From Nitrospira sp. (GTDB lineage Bacteria; Nitrospirota; Nitrospiria; Nitrospirales; Nitrospiraceae), in contig SWDI01000002.1 of NCBI GenBank assembly GCA_005116955.1, positions 347,608-411,607 of the forward strand: a stretch of 64,000 nt of DNA, written 5' to 3'. Each line of letters starts with the position of its first letter. Positions within the stretch are counted from its first letter, which is position 1. The translations under genes were made by a program, and so were the position numbers. Below, one piece after another: positions 52,214-64,000 of this stretch. The notes below the pieces were generated by a model. That model made no database searches, was not told the origin of the DNA, and saw only the letters and a list, made by a program, of their open reading frames with translations.

Positions 52214-53419
52214 TCAGCAATCGGAGACAGGCTCTGAGGGCGACCACCGAATCGTTCGTGTGTGTTGATCGACGGTGAAAACGACCTTCCCGTCCAGCGC
52301 GTCCAGTAGCAGCTCGCCTACCAAGACTCGTCTCCATCCTCTCAGGAGTGGGAGATCCAGAGCCGATCGATTCGTCTTGGCCTCGACTAACTCCTGGAGA
52401 TCGGCCGTGGTCGCCAACAAGGTCGGCGCAATCTCTTCTTCAAGTGCGCGCGCTTTGACGATCGCCTGCAGCAGCTCGACAAACCCGTTCGCTTCCGGCT
52501 CAGGCTTTCGCTCCTTGGTGAGCACCGGCCAAGCCGAGGGTGGAAGCGCAAGCGCCGCGTGAATCAGGGCGAGTATCGACTCTCCATTGCGGTCGATTTC
52601 TGACGCATGGAGACCTCTCACGTTGCGCAACTCATTCTGTTGTCGTGGTGGCTGTCGCGCCAGCTGCAGCAGTACTTCATCCCGGACGACCCGACTGCGT
52701 GGCACATTTCTCCGTTTCGCTTCCCCTTCGCGCCACACGGCAAGTTCCCGAAGCACCACGGCGGATTTCGGCTTGAGTTGATCCCATCCTCGTATACGCT
52801 GGTAGCGTTCTTGCGGCTCACGACGAGTCTCGCCGACGACCCCTTCAAGACGAGAGAACTCTTCATCCACCCACTGGAGCCTTCCAAGTTTCGACAGCCG
52901 ACCGTGCAGATGGTCATGGATGGCCAACAAAAACGTCACATCCTCCAACGCATAGGCCAGTTGATCGTGAGACAACGGGCGAGCACTCCAATTCGTAAAG
53001 GTATGGGCTTTATCCAGTCTCTTTCCATGCACCCGTTGGACCAGGTTGGCATAGGCGACCTGCGGGCCAAAGCCGACCATCGCCGCGGCAATCTGGGTAT
53101 CGAAGAACGGCTTCGGGATTTGCCCAGCATGGACGGCAAAGAGATCCAGGTCTTGCCGTCCGGCATGCACGACCTTCTGAACCCGCCCATCGCAGACAAT
53201 CTCCCAGAACCCATCGAGGGCGCCCCCAGAGAGAACGGCTGGAAAATCGATAATGGCGGCGGTGTGTTCGGTCGCAACTTGAATAAGTTCGAGCTTCGGC
53301 ACAAACGTCTCTTCACCCACGAATTCCGTATCGAGCGCCAGGCGAGGGCTGTCGCGCAGTTGCTCGCACAATTCATTGAGTGCAGGTGCGCTTGTGATGT
53401 AGTGCTGTGGAGTGGTCAT
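52214..53419 (-). CDS. rnd: Ribonuclease D
   Basis: 401 residues, close to E. coli RNase D. The DEDD exonuclease residues are in LALDTEFVGE (Asp and Glu), VVHAGRQDLDLFAV and YALEDVTFLLAI. The HRDC domain follows (about 210-290; ALVRELAVWREGEAKRRN-like). RNase D trims the 3' ends of tRNA and other stable RNAs. It is the last gene after malic enzyme and a J-domain protein; 12 bases separate it from the latter. Confidence 0.93.
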   Translation of the reverse strand: MTTPQHYITSAPALNELCEQLRDSPRLALDTEFVGEETFVPKLELIQVATEHTAAIIDFPAVLSGGALDGFWEIVCDGRVQKVVHAGRQDLDLFAVHAGQIPKPFFDTQIAAAMVGFGPQVAYANLVQRVHGKRLDKAHTFTNWSARPLSHDQLAYALEDVTFLLAIHDHLHGRLSKLGRLQWVDEEFSRLEGVVGETRREPQERYQRIRGWDQLKPKSAVVLRELAVWREGEAKRRNVPRSRVVRDEVLLQLARQPPRQQNELRNVRGLHASEIDRNGESILALIHAALALPPSAWPVLTKERKPEPEANGFVELLQAIVKARALEEEIAPTLLATTADLQELVEAKTNRSALDLPLLRGWRRVLVGELLLDALDGKVVFTVDQHTRTIRWSPSEPVSDC

Positions 53420-53431
53420 CGTACAAGTGCC

Positions 53432-54061
53432 TCACTCAGACGGGCTGTAGGAGCGATCCGGAGGCGACATCGGTTCCGTATTGCTGAGACTGAGATATTC
53501 CTTGAGAAACTGATAGGCTTCCAACATGCGGCGGAGTTCCGGTTCTGAACTGCGATCGCCGTTGTTCGCATCCGGATGCAACTGTTTCGCCTTGATTCGA
53601 AAGGCGGCTGTGACATCGGCGAGTGAACTGCCAAACTCCACCCCCATGATCGCATAGGCATCCACGGCGTTCGTCACCGCATGTGGACTCTCCGACAACG
53701 GTCCCGATCCGCTCGCGGCCTTGAGCATATCGGCGAGACTGACCCGCTTACGACGCCGTCGAGGGCGTTCACGAATTTCGCTGTCGAATTCATCCCACCG
53801 GTCTTCGACGAACTCCAGTCTGGATTCCAGACGCATGGCACCGCTCAGATCCCGAACAACCTCCAACTCTTCTTCGATCTCGACGAGAGATTTGATGACT
53901 TCCTCAAGCCCCTGTTCAACCTGAAAGAACCCATCCACTCGTTCTTCCATCATCGTATCAACGGCGAATTCCAAACTGTCTTCCGTCTTTGAACGGAGTG
54001 AACCAATGCGTGTCTGCATGCCGCTTCGGAACTTCAGAAATTTTGCAGTCGAGAACGGCAT
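53432..54061 (-). CDS. J-domain (DnaJ-like) protein with N-terminal coiled coil
   Basis: About 209 residues from ATG 54061. An acidic helical part (about 15-90; VEQGLEEVIKSLVEIEEELE) probably forms a coiled coil. A basic stretch RERPRRRRKR follows, then a C-terminal J domain (about 130-195) with DAYAIMGVEFGSSLADV and the HPD motif in KQLHPDANNGD. J domains stimulate DnaK ATPase, so this is a co-chaperone for a specific client. The glycine-rich and zinc parts of DnaJ are absent. Confidence 0.85.
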   Translation of the reverse strand: MPFSTAKFLKFRSGMQTRIGSLRSKTEDSLEFAVDTMMEERVDGFFQVEQGLEEVIKSLVEIEEELEVVRDLSGAMRLESRLEFVEDRWDEFDSEIRERPRRRRKRVSLADMLKAASGSGPLSESPHAVTNAVDAYAIMGVEFGSSLADVTAAFRIKAKQLHPDANNGDRSSEPELRRMLEAYQFLKEYLSLSNTEPMSPPDRSYSPSE

Positions 54062-54141
54062 GCCCCCCCAACCTTCAAAGAAGGCGCATTGTACCACACC
54101 AGATCGCCGGTCTGAAGGCTGTCGTCGAGGGTTGGCTCTTC

Positions 54142-55710
54142 TCAGTCTCGAGGGGGGGGATCATCAACGATGGGGGAATCGTCCACTTTTGCCCGTCTTC
54201 TGGCGACCCCGCTAGCTCGCGCCGCGGCGGCGACGGCCCGCGCGACACAAGGAACGACTGCTTTATCAAACACGCTGGGAATAATGTAGTCTTCACTCAA
54301 CGTGCCCTCTGGAATCACATGGGCGATGGCCTGCGCGGCGGCCAACTTCATGGCTTCATTGATCTCGCTGGCCTGAACATCGAGCGCGCCCCGAAAGATC
54401 CCTGGAAACGCGAGCGCATTGTTGATCTGGTTCGGATAATCCGATCGGCCGGTCGCGAAAATCGCGGCATGAGTGACTCCTAACTCCGGCGCAACCTCAG
54501 GATCTGGATTCGCCAACGCAAAGACGATTCGATTCGGAGCCATCAGATCGAGATCAGCAGCAGTCACCACATTGCCGACGGACAGACCGATAAACACATC
54601 GGCGCCTTTCAGCGCATCACGCAATCTGCCTTTCGGACTGTCTCGCGTCAAACAGGCACGAAGATCGGTTCGGCAGGCCCGTAGTTGCTCGGCCTCCCCA
54701 CACAAGATGATGCCCTCCTTGTCGCATCCCAGCAGATGTGTGGCACCCGCGGCCAACAACATTCGACAGCAGGCCGTTCCCGCGGCGCCAAGGCCATTGA
54801 CGACAATGCGAACCTGTTCTAGTTGTTTGCCCGTAACCCGGAGCGCATTCGTCAACGCGGCCAGGAGCACCACGGCCGTGCCATGCTGATCATCATGCAT
54901 CACTGGAATGTCGAGCGACTGTTTCAGCTTCTGCTCAATCTCAAAGCACCGCGGAGCACTGATGTCTTCTAAATTGATGCCACCGAATCCCGGCGCGATC
55001 CCCTGAACGATCCGCACGATGTCGTCCGGCTCTTGCGTACTCACACAGATGGGCCAAGCATCAATGCCGGCCAGTTCTTTAAAAAGCATGACCTTGCCTT
55101 CCATGACAGGAAGAGCTGCCTCCGGGCCAAGATTGCCTAATCCCAACACCGCGGACCCATCCGAGACCACCGCGACACTGTTGCTCTTACACGTAAAGGT
55201 ATACACTTTGGACTTGTCTTGTGCGATTGCCCGGGAGACACGACCGACACCCGGGGTATACACCATCGACAGGACATTCCGGGTACGGATGGGATATTTC
55301 CCCTCAACTCGAATCTTCCCCCCGAGATGCAGCAAGAAAATACGATCGGACGCCGACAGCACGGTCACGTCGGGCAGCTCGCCATTCCGGGTACGGATGG
55401 GATATTTCCCCTCAACTCGAATCTTTCCCCCGAGATGCAGCAGGAAAATACGATCGGACGCCGACAGCACGGTCACGTCGGGCAGCTCGCCCAGCCGGGC
55501 GACGACTTTTTCGCCGTGCTCCTCGTTCTGCACGTCGAATGTCATATCTCGAACCATGCGGGTCTTCGTCGCCGACACAAGATCGACGGCGCCGAGATTC
55601 GCTTGTTCTTCAGCCAAGAGCGCCGCCACTCTGGCAAAGATGCCGGGCTTGTTCGCGAGTTCGAGGCGAACCGTCAAGCGGTAGTTCGAATAGGGGCCAA
55701 TGTCTCTCAT
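54142..55710 (-). CDS. NAD(P)-dependent malic enzyme with N-terminal ACT domain and an internal 36-residue duplication
   Basis: 522 residues. An ACT domain (about 10-85; RLTVRLELANKPGIFARVAALL) precedes the malic enzyme body: the catalytic Tyr in MVYTPGVGRVSRAI, the metal/substrate region in MHDDQHGTAVVLLAAL, and the NAD(P) Rossmann loop VNGLGAAGTACC. It decarboxylates malate to pyruvate. Residues from NGELPDVTVLS to KYPIRTR, just before the catalytic Tyr, occur twice in a row without change. DNA shows two 108-base copies with only two silent differences. Whether the longer protein folds is unknown. First gene of an operon with the J-domain protein and rnd. Confidence 0.92.
   Translation of the reverse strand: MRDIGPYSNYRLTVRLELANKPGIFARVAALLAEEQANLGAVDLVSATKTRMVRDMTFDVQNEEHGEKVVARLGELPDVTVLSASDRIFLLHLGGKIRVEGKYPIRTRNGELPDVTVLSASDRIFLLHLGGKIRVEGKYPIRTRNVLSMVYTPGVGRVSRAIAQDKSKVYTFTCKSNSVAVVSDGSAVLGLGNLGPEAALPVMEGKVMLFKELAGIDAWPICVSTQEPDDIVRIVQGIAPGFGGINLEDISAPRCFEIEQKLKQSLDIPVMHDDQHGTAVVLLAALTNALRVTGKQLEQVRIVVNGLGAAGTACCRMLLAAGATHLLGCDKEGIILCGEAEQLRACRTDLRACLTRDSPKGRLRDALKGADVFIGLSVGNVVTAADLDLMAPNRIVFALANPDPEVAPELGVTHAAIFATGRSDYPNQINNALAFPGIFRGALDVQASEINEAMKLAAAQAIAHVIPEGTLSEDYIIPSVFDKAVVPCVARAVAAAARASGVARRRAKVDDSPIVDDPPPRD
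55275..55490. repeat. 108-bp tandem duplication in the malic enzyme gene
   Basis: Two head-to-tail copies, 55275-55382 and 55383-55490, each beginning CATTCCGGGTACGG. They differ at two bases, both silent. The period is a multiple of three, so the reading frame is kept. Confidence 0.95.
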
Positions 55711-55845
55711 GCAATGCCTCCGTTGGCTAGCGTATCATAACTCCCACGCAGGGCAAGAGCGATAAGACCCCGTCCGTACTCATTCACCCACGCCTCACCC
55801 CTCAATCCGTTGACGCTGTTCTCGCCACGATGCTAGGGTGCCCCC

Positions 55846-59526
<3,681 letters not shown>

Positions 59527-59559
59527 CAATCGGCTCATCCTTCCTGAGGAGGAGGATCT

Positions 59560-60135
59560 ATGAGACAGGTTCGCAGTGTCATGGCATCAAGCACGTTCGT
59601 TCTCGTCATACTCCTACTTCAGGGGTGCGCCGCAAAATGGTGGTGGGGATCGGAATCGGGGCAAGAGGGGCAGACTCAAGCAGAACTGATCAAGGAGCCC
59701 GTGATCACAGTGATACCTCCTGACGATAGGCACCTGACCGGCTCCCGAACCAGCCCGGCCATGCAGTCTGAGCTTCTCTCTCGAAACGCGACCGGCCTGG
59801 CCCATGAGACCTTTGGTGACGTCCTATTCGATTTTGATCAAGACACACTCAGGATGGAAGCGATGCGTGCCTTGAACGCTGACGCCAAACACCTGCGACA
59901 CGACCGAGCGCCCCGCCTCCTTTTGGAAGGGCGCGGCGATGACTTCGGCACGTCGGCGTATAATCTCGTGCTGGGTGAACGCCGAGCACGTAATGTGCTG
60001 TCCTACCTTCGGGAACTGGGACTCTCCATCGATGTCACGACAACAAGTTACGGAAAAGATCGCCCACTGTGTTTTGAGTATTCCGACGATTGCAGGCAGA
60101 GAAACAGGAGTGTCCATTTCGTCGTCAACGAATAG
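59560..60135 (+). CDS. OmpA-family lipoprotein (Pal-like)
   Basis: 191 residues. A leader with LLLQGC places the lipid Cys at about residue 23. The C-terminal OmpA-like domain (about 85-190) has FGDVLFDFDQDTLRMEA, LLEGRGDDFGTSAYNLVLG and ERRARNVLSYLRELG, the Pal arrangement that binds peptidoglycan diaminopimelate. It would tether the outer membrane to the wall. It starts 34 bases after the fusion gene and has GAGGAGGA upstream. No tol genes are nearby, so it may be an extra Pal-like protein. Confidence 0.88.
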   Translation: MRQVRSVMASSTFVLVILLLQGCAAKWWWGSESGQEGQTQAELIKEPVITVIPPDDRHLTGSRTSPAMQSELLSRNATGLAHETFGDVLFDFDQDTLRMEAMRALNADAKHLRHDRAPRLLLEGRGDDFGTSAYNLVLGERRARNVLSYLRELGLSIDVTTTSYGKDRPLCFEYSDDCRQRNRSVHFVVNE

Positions 60136-60261
60136 GCATATCCCACTCCGCCATGCGCTCCTTCTGGCCTGTGCCTGTTACACACAATTTACACGCTAAT
60201 TGTTGACAGGCGCCTGCGCTTTCATTAAGGTCCAACGATTCTTCCATCGTAGGAACCTTCT

Positions 60262-61815
60262 GTGTCTAAGCTCGCCGTCATCGACATTGGCACCAACTCG
60301 ATTCATATGGTACTGGCTGAAATTCTCCCCGATGCCAGTTTTAAGATACTCGATCGTTTTAAGGACATGACACGGCTGGGCAACGGCGTCTTTGCCACCA
60401 AACGGCTCTCGGACGAAGCTATGTCCAGAGCCCTGGACGTCCTCAAAACGTTGGTCACGCTGGCCCGGAACAAAGGCTTCGACCGGATCGTCGCCGTCGC
60501 AACCAGTGCCGTGCGTGAAGCTCAAAACGGCGGTGATTTCGTCTCCTTGCTCATGGAGCAGATGGGACTGAGGGTCAAGGTCATCAGTGGGGAGGAAGAA
60601 GCCCGGCTGATTTTCCTGGGAGTCAAGCACAGTATCGCCCTCCCAGATGGACCGACACTCGTCGTCGACATCGGTGGCGGTTCCGTCGAATTGATCGTGG
60701 GGAATCGAGATGGCCTGATCCACGGCAAGAGTCTCAAGCTGGGAGCAATCCGCTTAGCGGAACAATGCCTTCCCAAGACGCCTCCGTCGGAATCGATGAT
60801 GCGCGCCCTCAAGCAGGTCGTGATCACAGAGCTACGGGATGCGCTTGGATGCTTCAAGATAAAGAAGTTCCACTCCTTGGTCGCCACCTCAGGTATGGCG
60901 GGAAATGCCGGTGAGATCATCCATCTCCGTCATACCGGCCGACCATTGCCTCAGTTGAATCTTGCGACCGTGTCATTAAAGGATATCCGCAGCCTCGAAG
61001 CGGAGTTGGCTCGATCATCGGTGAAGGCTCGCCTGGCCATTCCAGGCCTGGACCCCAAACGGATCGACACCCTCTTGCCGGCGACCGTAGTACTCCGGTG
61101 TCTGTTGGAGCTGTCGGGCCTTCACGCAATCACGCTATGCGACAAGGCCATTCGTGAGGGTGTGATCTACGATTTTATCGTACGGCACCGAGAGGGGCTG
61201 AAAGCCGAACAGGATATTCCCGACGTGCGTCGTCGCAATGTGATCGGCCTTGCCCGACGCTGCCAGGCGCCAGAAAGTCACTCACTGCATGTGGCCAACT
61301 TGGCACTAAGTCTGTTCGATCAAACAAAGAGAGAACATCATTTAGGCCATCAAGAACGCGCCTGGCTGGAATATGCAGCCATCTTGCATGATGTGGGATA
61401 CCTCATCAACCCGAGGCAGCATCACAAACATGCGTACTACCTGATCAAGCATGGCGACGTAGGGGGATTGACGGCCGAGGACATCGATGTGATTGCCACC
61501 GTCGCCCGCTACCACCGGCGATCCGTACCGGCACTAAAACATGAAGAATTCACCCGTCTGACTCCACGTTTGCAACGTGTGGTCAAGATCCTGGCCTCGT
61601 TGTTACGGATCGCCGATGGACTCGATCGAACGCATTTCTCTCTGGTTCAGGCCGTGCACGTCAAGTTGGGAAAACAGATCACGATCCAAGTTCATCTGAC
61701 CGGGGACGCGGAGATGGAGTTGTGGGCCGCGAAGAGCAGAGCCGATCTTTTTGAACAAGTATTCCGCCGACGGGTTCAATTTTCAGGAATGACGCCGGAA
61801 ACTGGAAAGTCATGA
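60262..61815 (+). CDS. Ppx/GppA exopolyphosphatase/guanosine pentaphosphate phosphatase with HD domain
   Basis: 517 residues from GTG 60262. The actin-like N-terminal half has IDIGTNSIHMVLAE, VAVATSAVREAQN, SGEEEARLIFLG and VVDIGGGSVELIVG. The C-terminal part (about 330-480) carries an HD domain: LEYAAILHDVGYLINPRQHH and TVARYHRRS. This is the long Ppx/GppA form, which releases phosphate from polyphosphate or from pppGpp. The stop overlaps the first thymidylate-kinase-like gene by 4 bases (ATGA), linking these genes in one operon. Confidence 0.92.
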   Translation: MSKLAVIDIGTNSIHMVLAEILPDASFKILDRFKDMTRLGNGVFATKRLSDEAMSRALDVLKTLVTLARNKGFDRIVAVATSAVREAQNGGDFVSLLMEQMGLRVKVISGEEEARLIFLGVKHSIALPDGPTLVVDIGGGSVELIVGNRDGLIHGKSLKLGAIRLAEQCLPKTPPSESMMRALKQVVITELRDALGCFKIKKFHSLVATSGMAGNAGEIIHLRHTGRPLPQLNLATVSLKDIRSLEAELARSSVKARLAIPGLDPKRIDTLLPATVVLRCLLELSGLHAITLCDKAIREGVIYDFIVRHREGLKAEQDIPDVRRRNVIGLARRCQAPESHSLHVANLALSLFDQTKREHHLGHQERAWLEYAAILHDVGYLINPRQHHKHAYYLIKHGDVGGLTAEDIDVIATVARYHRRSVPALKHEEFTRLTPRLQRVVKILASLLRIADGLDRTHFSLVQAVHVKLGKQITIQVHLTGDAEMELWAAKSRADLFEQVFRRRVQFSGMTPETGKS

Positions 61816-62561
61816 CCGAATCCCACTTACTCACGACAGCCCCTCATCCTCATCCAGGAAAGCTGATCATCGTCGAAGGCATCGATGGGTCAGGCAAAAG
61901 CACCCAATTGCAACTCCTGCATAAGTGGCTTGAGTCCAAAGGCCACAAGGTGTTCTTTACCGAGTGGAATTCCTCGGAACTTGTGAAGGAAACCACGAAA
62001 CGAGGGAAAAAGTCGAAAAGCCTCACCCCGACAACGTTCAGCCTATTACATGCGACGGACTTTGCCAGCCGCCTGTATCATCAGATTCTCCCTCCCTTGA
62101 AGGCCGGCATGATCGTCCTCGCCGATCGCTATATCTACACGGCATTTGCACGCGACGTTGTGCGTGGCGTGGCCAACGAGTGGGTTCGGAAACTCTACGC
62201 GTTTGCGATCAAGCCTGACATGGCGTTTTACTTCAACGTCCCTATTGAAGTCGCCATCTCACGACTCCTGCGAGGCACTCGCGGCCAGTTCAAATACTAT
62301 GAAGCCGGCATGGACATGGACCTGAGCCCTGACGTGACTGAAAGCTTCCGACTCTTTCAATCGCGGATCCTCGCGGAGTACGACAAGATCGTTGGCGAAT
62401 ATGGCCTTTTGACAATGGATGCGACTCAAGATATCGAAACGCAACAGGAACAGATGCGGGCGCTTGTGGAAGCGGCGCTCCGTGGCTATAAACCAAGACG
62501 AGGCACCTATGGCCGACGCACGCTTTTTTGGCGACGGTTTGAAATACCTAGATCCGAGTGA
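61812..62561 (+). CDS. Thymidylate kinase-like protein 1
   Basis: 249 residues with intact Walker A EGIDGSGKSTQ (Lys29), the DRYIYTAFARDV segment that in thymidylate kinases holds the DR(Y/F) motif, and a helical C-terminus. The chain is about 35 residues longer than classical Tmk (about 210), and the middle (ATDFASRLYHQILPPL) differs from the usual QLLLFAADRAQH motif. It may phosphorylate another nucleotide or phosphate donor. It overlaps the Ppx gene by 4 bases and the next kinase-like gene by 53 bases. The true housekeeping Tmk may be elsewhere. Confidence 0.8.
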   Translation: MTESHLLTTAPHPHPGKLIIVEGIDGSGKSTQLQLLHKWLESKGHKVFFTEWNSSELVKETTKRGKKSKSLTPTTFSLLHATDFASRLYHQILPPLKAGMIVLADRYIYTAFARDVVRGVANEWVRKLYAFAIKPDMAFYFNVPIEVAISRLLRGTRGQFKYYEAGMDMDLSPDVTESFRLFQSRILAEYDKIVGEYGLLTMDATQDIETQQEQMRALVEAALRGYKPRRGTYGRRTLFWRRFEIPRSE

Positions 62562-63231
62562 CCTGAAAGGCAAGTTGATCGCCATTGAGGGAACCGACGG
62601 AGTGGGGCGAACGACGCACCTTGAAATGTTGCAGGAATGGCTGGAGGTCCAGGGCTACGGGGTGATGACGACCGGCTGGACCCGCTCCAACCTCATGTCC
62701 AAGACGATTGAGGTGGCGAAGGCCGGCAATATTCTTGACCGATGGTCGCTCAGTCTCCTCTATGCCACGGATTTTGCTGATCGCCTCGAACATCAGATCA
62801 TTCCGGCTCTTCGATCAGGGTTCGTCGTCCTGGCGGATCGCTATATCTATACAGCGTTCGCCCGCGATTTTGTGCGAAGCGCCGACCGCACATGGATCCG
62901 CAATGTGCTTGGGTTTGCGTTGATTCCCGACCTCGTATGTTACCTCCGTATTGACGTCGAGACTCTGGCGCTTCGAGTCATCGAAACCACCGGAATGAAC
63001 TACTGGGAATCCGGTATGGATCTCCGTCTTGGAGGGGACCTCTATGATAGTTTCAAGAAATACCAATCGCTGTTGATCGGAGAGTTCGACAAGATGGCCT
63101 TGGAATTTCGCTTCAACGTCGTCGACGCGCGAAAGTCTCCCGAAGAGATCCAGAACGAGCTTCGAGGGTACATTCTCCCAGTGTTACAAAACCACAAGCC
63201 TACGATCGACGCGAAAACATCCCCGTCCTAA
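62509..63231 (+). CDS. Thymidylate kinase-like protein 2 with Arg in place of the Walker A Lys
   Basis: 240 residues from ATG 62509 (MADARFFGDG). It is a clear relative of the preceding protein: ATDFADRLEHQIIPAL, DRYIYTAFARDF and ESGMDLRLGGD all align. In the P-loop, EGTDGVGRTTH has Arg34 where Lys is nearly always needed for phosphoryl transfer. It could be a regulatory partner of the first kinase, perhaps forming a heterodimer. The start lies inside the upstream gene, which fixes the two in tight translational coupling. The stop overlaps the convergent sixA stop by 4 bases. Confidence 0.8.
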   Translation: MADARFFGDGLKYLDPSDLKGKLIAIEGTDGVGRTTHLEMLQEWLEVQGYGVMTTGWTRSNLMSKTIEVAKAGNILDRWSLSLLYATDFADRLEHQIIPALRSGFVVLADRYIYTAFARDFVRSADRTWIRNVLGFALIPDLVCYLRIDVETLALRVIETTGMNYWESGMDLRLGGDLYDSFKKYQSLLIGEFDKMALEFRFNVVDARKSPEEIQNELRGYILPVLQNHKPTIDAKTSPS

Positions 63232-63761
63232 GACGATTCACCCGATTTCTTGTTCCGTGTTCGCTTACCCAAAACCCGCAATTGGAGCGGTGGCAACCAC
63301 CAGCGCAACCGCCCCTGATTCGGCTTGATGATGCCCTCTGCCTCGATGCATGCAGCGCCAGACTTCTTGAAAGGAAAGTTGGGAAGGAGTTTCCCACAGA
63401 GCAACAGGCTCACAGCTTGACCAAGCTGAGGTTCATGTCCCACACATATCACCACCGAATCCGAGGGAAGCGTGTTGAGAAGTGCGACAAGCTGCTCCGG
63501 CTTCGCTCCGACGGCCAACTCTTCCCGTGTCTCGACCTTCAGAACCGGACAGACGACCGTACGGAGCAGCCTCGCCGTATCGTAGGCCCGCACGAACGGG
63601 CTCGCAAACAGATGGGTCGGCTGACAGTCGAGCGCGGCAAGCCCTCCAGCGGCCTGCATGACGCGTTTTTTGCCTTTTTCCGTCAGCGGACGATTTTCTT
63701 CTGCTCCTTCCCACTCGTCGGGTTCTACGGCAATGCCATGGCGAATCAGAATACAGTCCAT
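63228..63761 (-). CDS. sixA: SixA-type phosphohistidine phosphatase
   Basis: 177 residues of the histidine phosphatase superfamily: the RHG signature in ILIRHGIAVEPDEWEGAEEN, ENRPLTEKGKKR, SPFVRAYDTARLL and the second His in ICVGHEPQLGQAV. SixA removes phosphate from phosphohistidine on Hpr or histidine-phosphotransfer domains, though in many phyla it is found beside polyphosphate genes and its target is unproven. It is divergent from the unidentified gene at the window end and converges with the kinase genes. Confidence 0.9.
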   Translation of the reverse strand: MDCILIRHGIAVEPDEWEGAEENRPLTEKGKKRVMQAAGGLAALDCQPTHLFASPFVRAYDTARLLRTVVCPVLKVETREELAVGAKPEQLVALLNTLPSDSVVICVGHEPQLGQAVSLLLCGKLLPNFPFKKSGAACIEAEGIIKPNQGRLRWWLPPLQLRVLGKRTRNKKSGESS

Positions 63762-63809
63762 ACGACCTCCCTATCTGGGGACTGAGCCTACCACACCGCA
63801 ACTAGACAG

Positions 63810-63837
63810 TTAACACAAGTTTAACCTCTTCGTGACC
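63810..63837 (+). promoter_or_regulatory. Candidate PHO-box-like triple direct repeat
   Basis: TTAAC at 63810, TTAAC at 63821 and GTGAC at 63832 are exactly 11 bases apart. This is the periodicity of PhoB/PhoP binding sites, whose unit varies between phyla (GTTCACC, CTTAACCT and similar). It lies about 60 bases before the ATG at 63895, beside phosphate-related genes. The match is by eye only. Confidence 0.35.
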
Positions 63838-63894
63838 GTTCTGGAATGATGACCGGATATCCTGTATGCAACTACAAAGGAAAGGAAGAAGACT

Positions 63895-64000
63895 ATGTCA
63901 GCACTCGAAGCACTTCGTCTGTTCGATAGCGGGGTTCTCTGGCGTCGGGCCGCTCATCTCGATCCTCTCGAGGTATGGAGCTTGGCCATGAAGGGAGTAC
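63895..64000 (+). CDS. Start of an unidentified gene, cut by the window end
   Basis: ATG 63895 with AAGGAAGAAG 5-8 bases upstream opens a frame that continues to the last base (35 codons; MSALEALRLFDSGV, then LWRRAAHLDPLEVWSLAMKG). The piece is too short to name a family. Its divergent arrangement with sixA, the ribosome binding site and the PHO-box-like repeat before it support a real gene. Confidence 0.6.
   Translation, partial: MSALEALRLFDSGVLWRRAAHLDPLEVWSLAMKGV

Overview
The window reads as bacterial chromosome of about 56-58% GC with dense coding and many ATGA overlaps. Gene content and protein style resemble a Nitrospira-type organism (phylum Nitrospirota): a two-subunit pyruvate carboxylase with fumarase, citrate synthase and malic enzyme, a copper-binding four-helix-bundle protein, a DUF255/aldo-keto reductase fusion and many outer-membrane export genes. 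The genus is inferred from memory of protein families. No rRNA, tRNA, CRISPR array or prophage was recognised.

Layout. 1-3.6 kb: small secreted and copper-storage-like proteins, a proline-rich protein with a degenerate nuclease-like domain, an Lrp/AsnC ligand-binding protein and a lipoprotein. 3.6-8.5 kb (minus): NtrC-type regulator, its histidine kinase and a 4-alpha-glucanotransferase. 8.6-14.3 kb (minus): a type I secretion operon (ABC exporter, HlyD adaptor, TolC) preceded by only the C-terminal scrap of an RTX-like substrate. That scrap abuts an ISL3-family insertion sequence (14.3-15.6 kb) whose transposase appears frameshifted. 15.8-18.4 kb: a small toxin/antitoxin-like island lying between two copies of the 3' end of an outer-membrane protein gene. 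18.7-26.5 kb (plus): pyruvate carboxylase A and B, an alpha/beta hydrolase, a Tpx-like lipoprotein, soluble transhydrogenase, TenA and a SemiSWEET. 26.9-32.7 kb: a small hypothetical protein, a ParE-type toxin/antitoxin pair, Tex, an NlpC/P60 lipoprotein and fumarase. 32.76-34.17 kb: an ISNCY-type element with a 16-bp flanking direct repeat.

35.2-48.4 kb (minus) is the most unusual region, a probable 13-kb operon. Its first gene encodes a surface protein with an N-terminal LEPR-XLL motif and ELWxxDGT repeats, and an out-of-frame tandem duplication follows it. Next come a GAF-HlyD fusion, a PqqD-like/M50 metallopeptidase/HlyD fusion, a shortened SecA-like ATPase, an HlyD-type adaptor and a TolC protein. 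No ABC transporter is present. I propose a dedicated envelope-crossing export system for the LEPR-XLL protein, powered by the SecA-like ATPase, with the peptidase-adaptor fusion in the inner membrane. This is an inference from gene content.

48.9-64 kb: Hsp20, citrate synthase, small proteins, an ArsC-like reductase, an operon of malic enzyme, J-domain protein and RNase D, the DUF255-aldo/keto reductase fusion, an OmpA-like lipoprotein, then a Ppx/GppA phosphatase, two overlapping thymidylate-kinase-like genes (the second with Arg for the Walker A Lys), a SixA phosphatase and the start of an unidentified gene. Other notable structures are a 108-bp in-frame tandem duplication inside the malic enzyme gene, a family of about 120-bp palindromic intergenic repeats, and a three-unit 11-bp direct repeat resembling a PHO box before the last gene.
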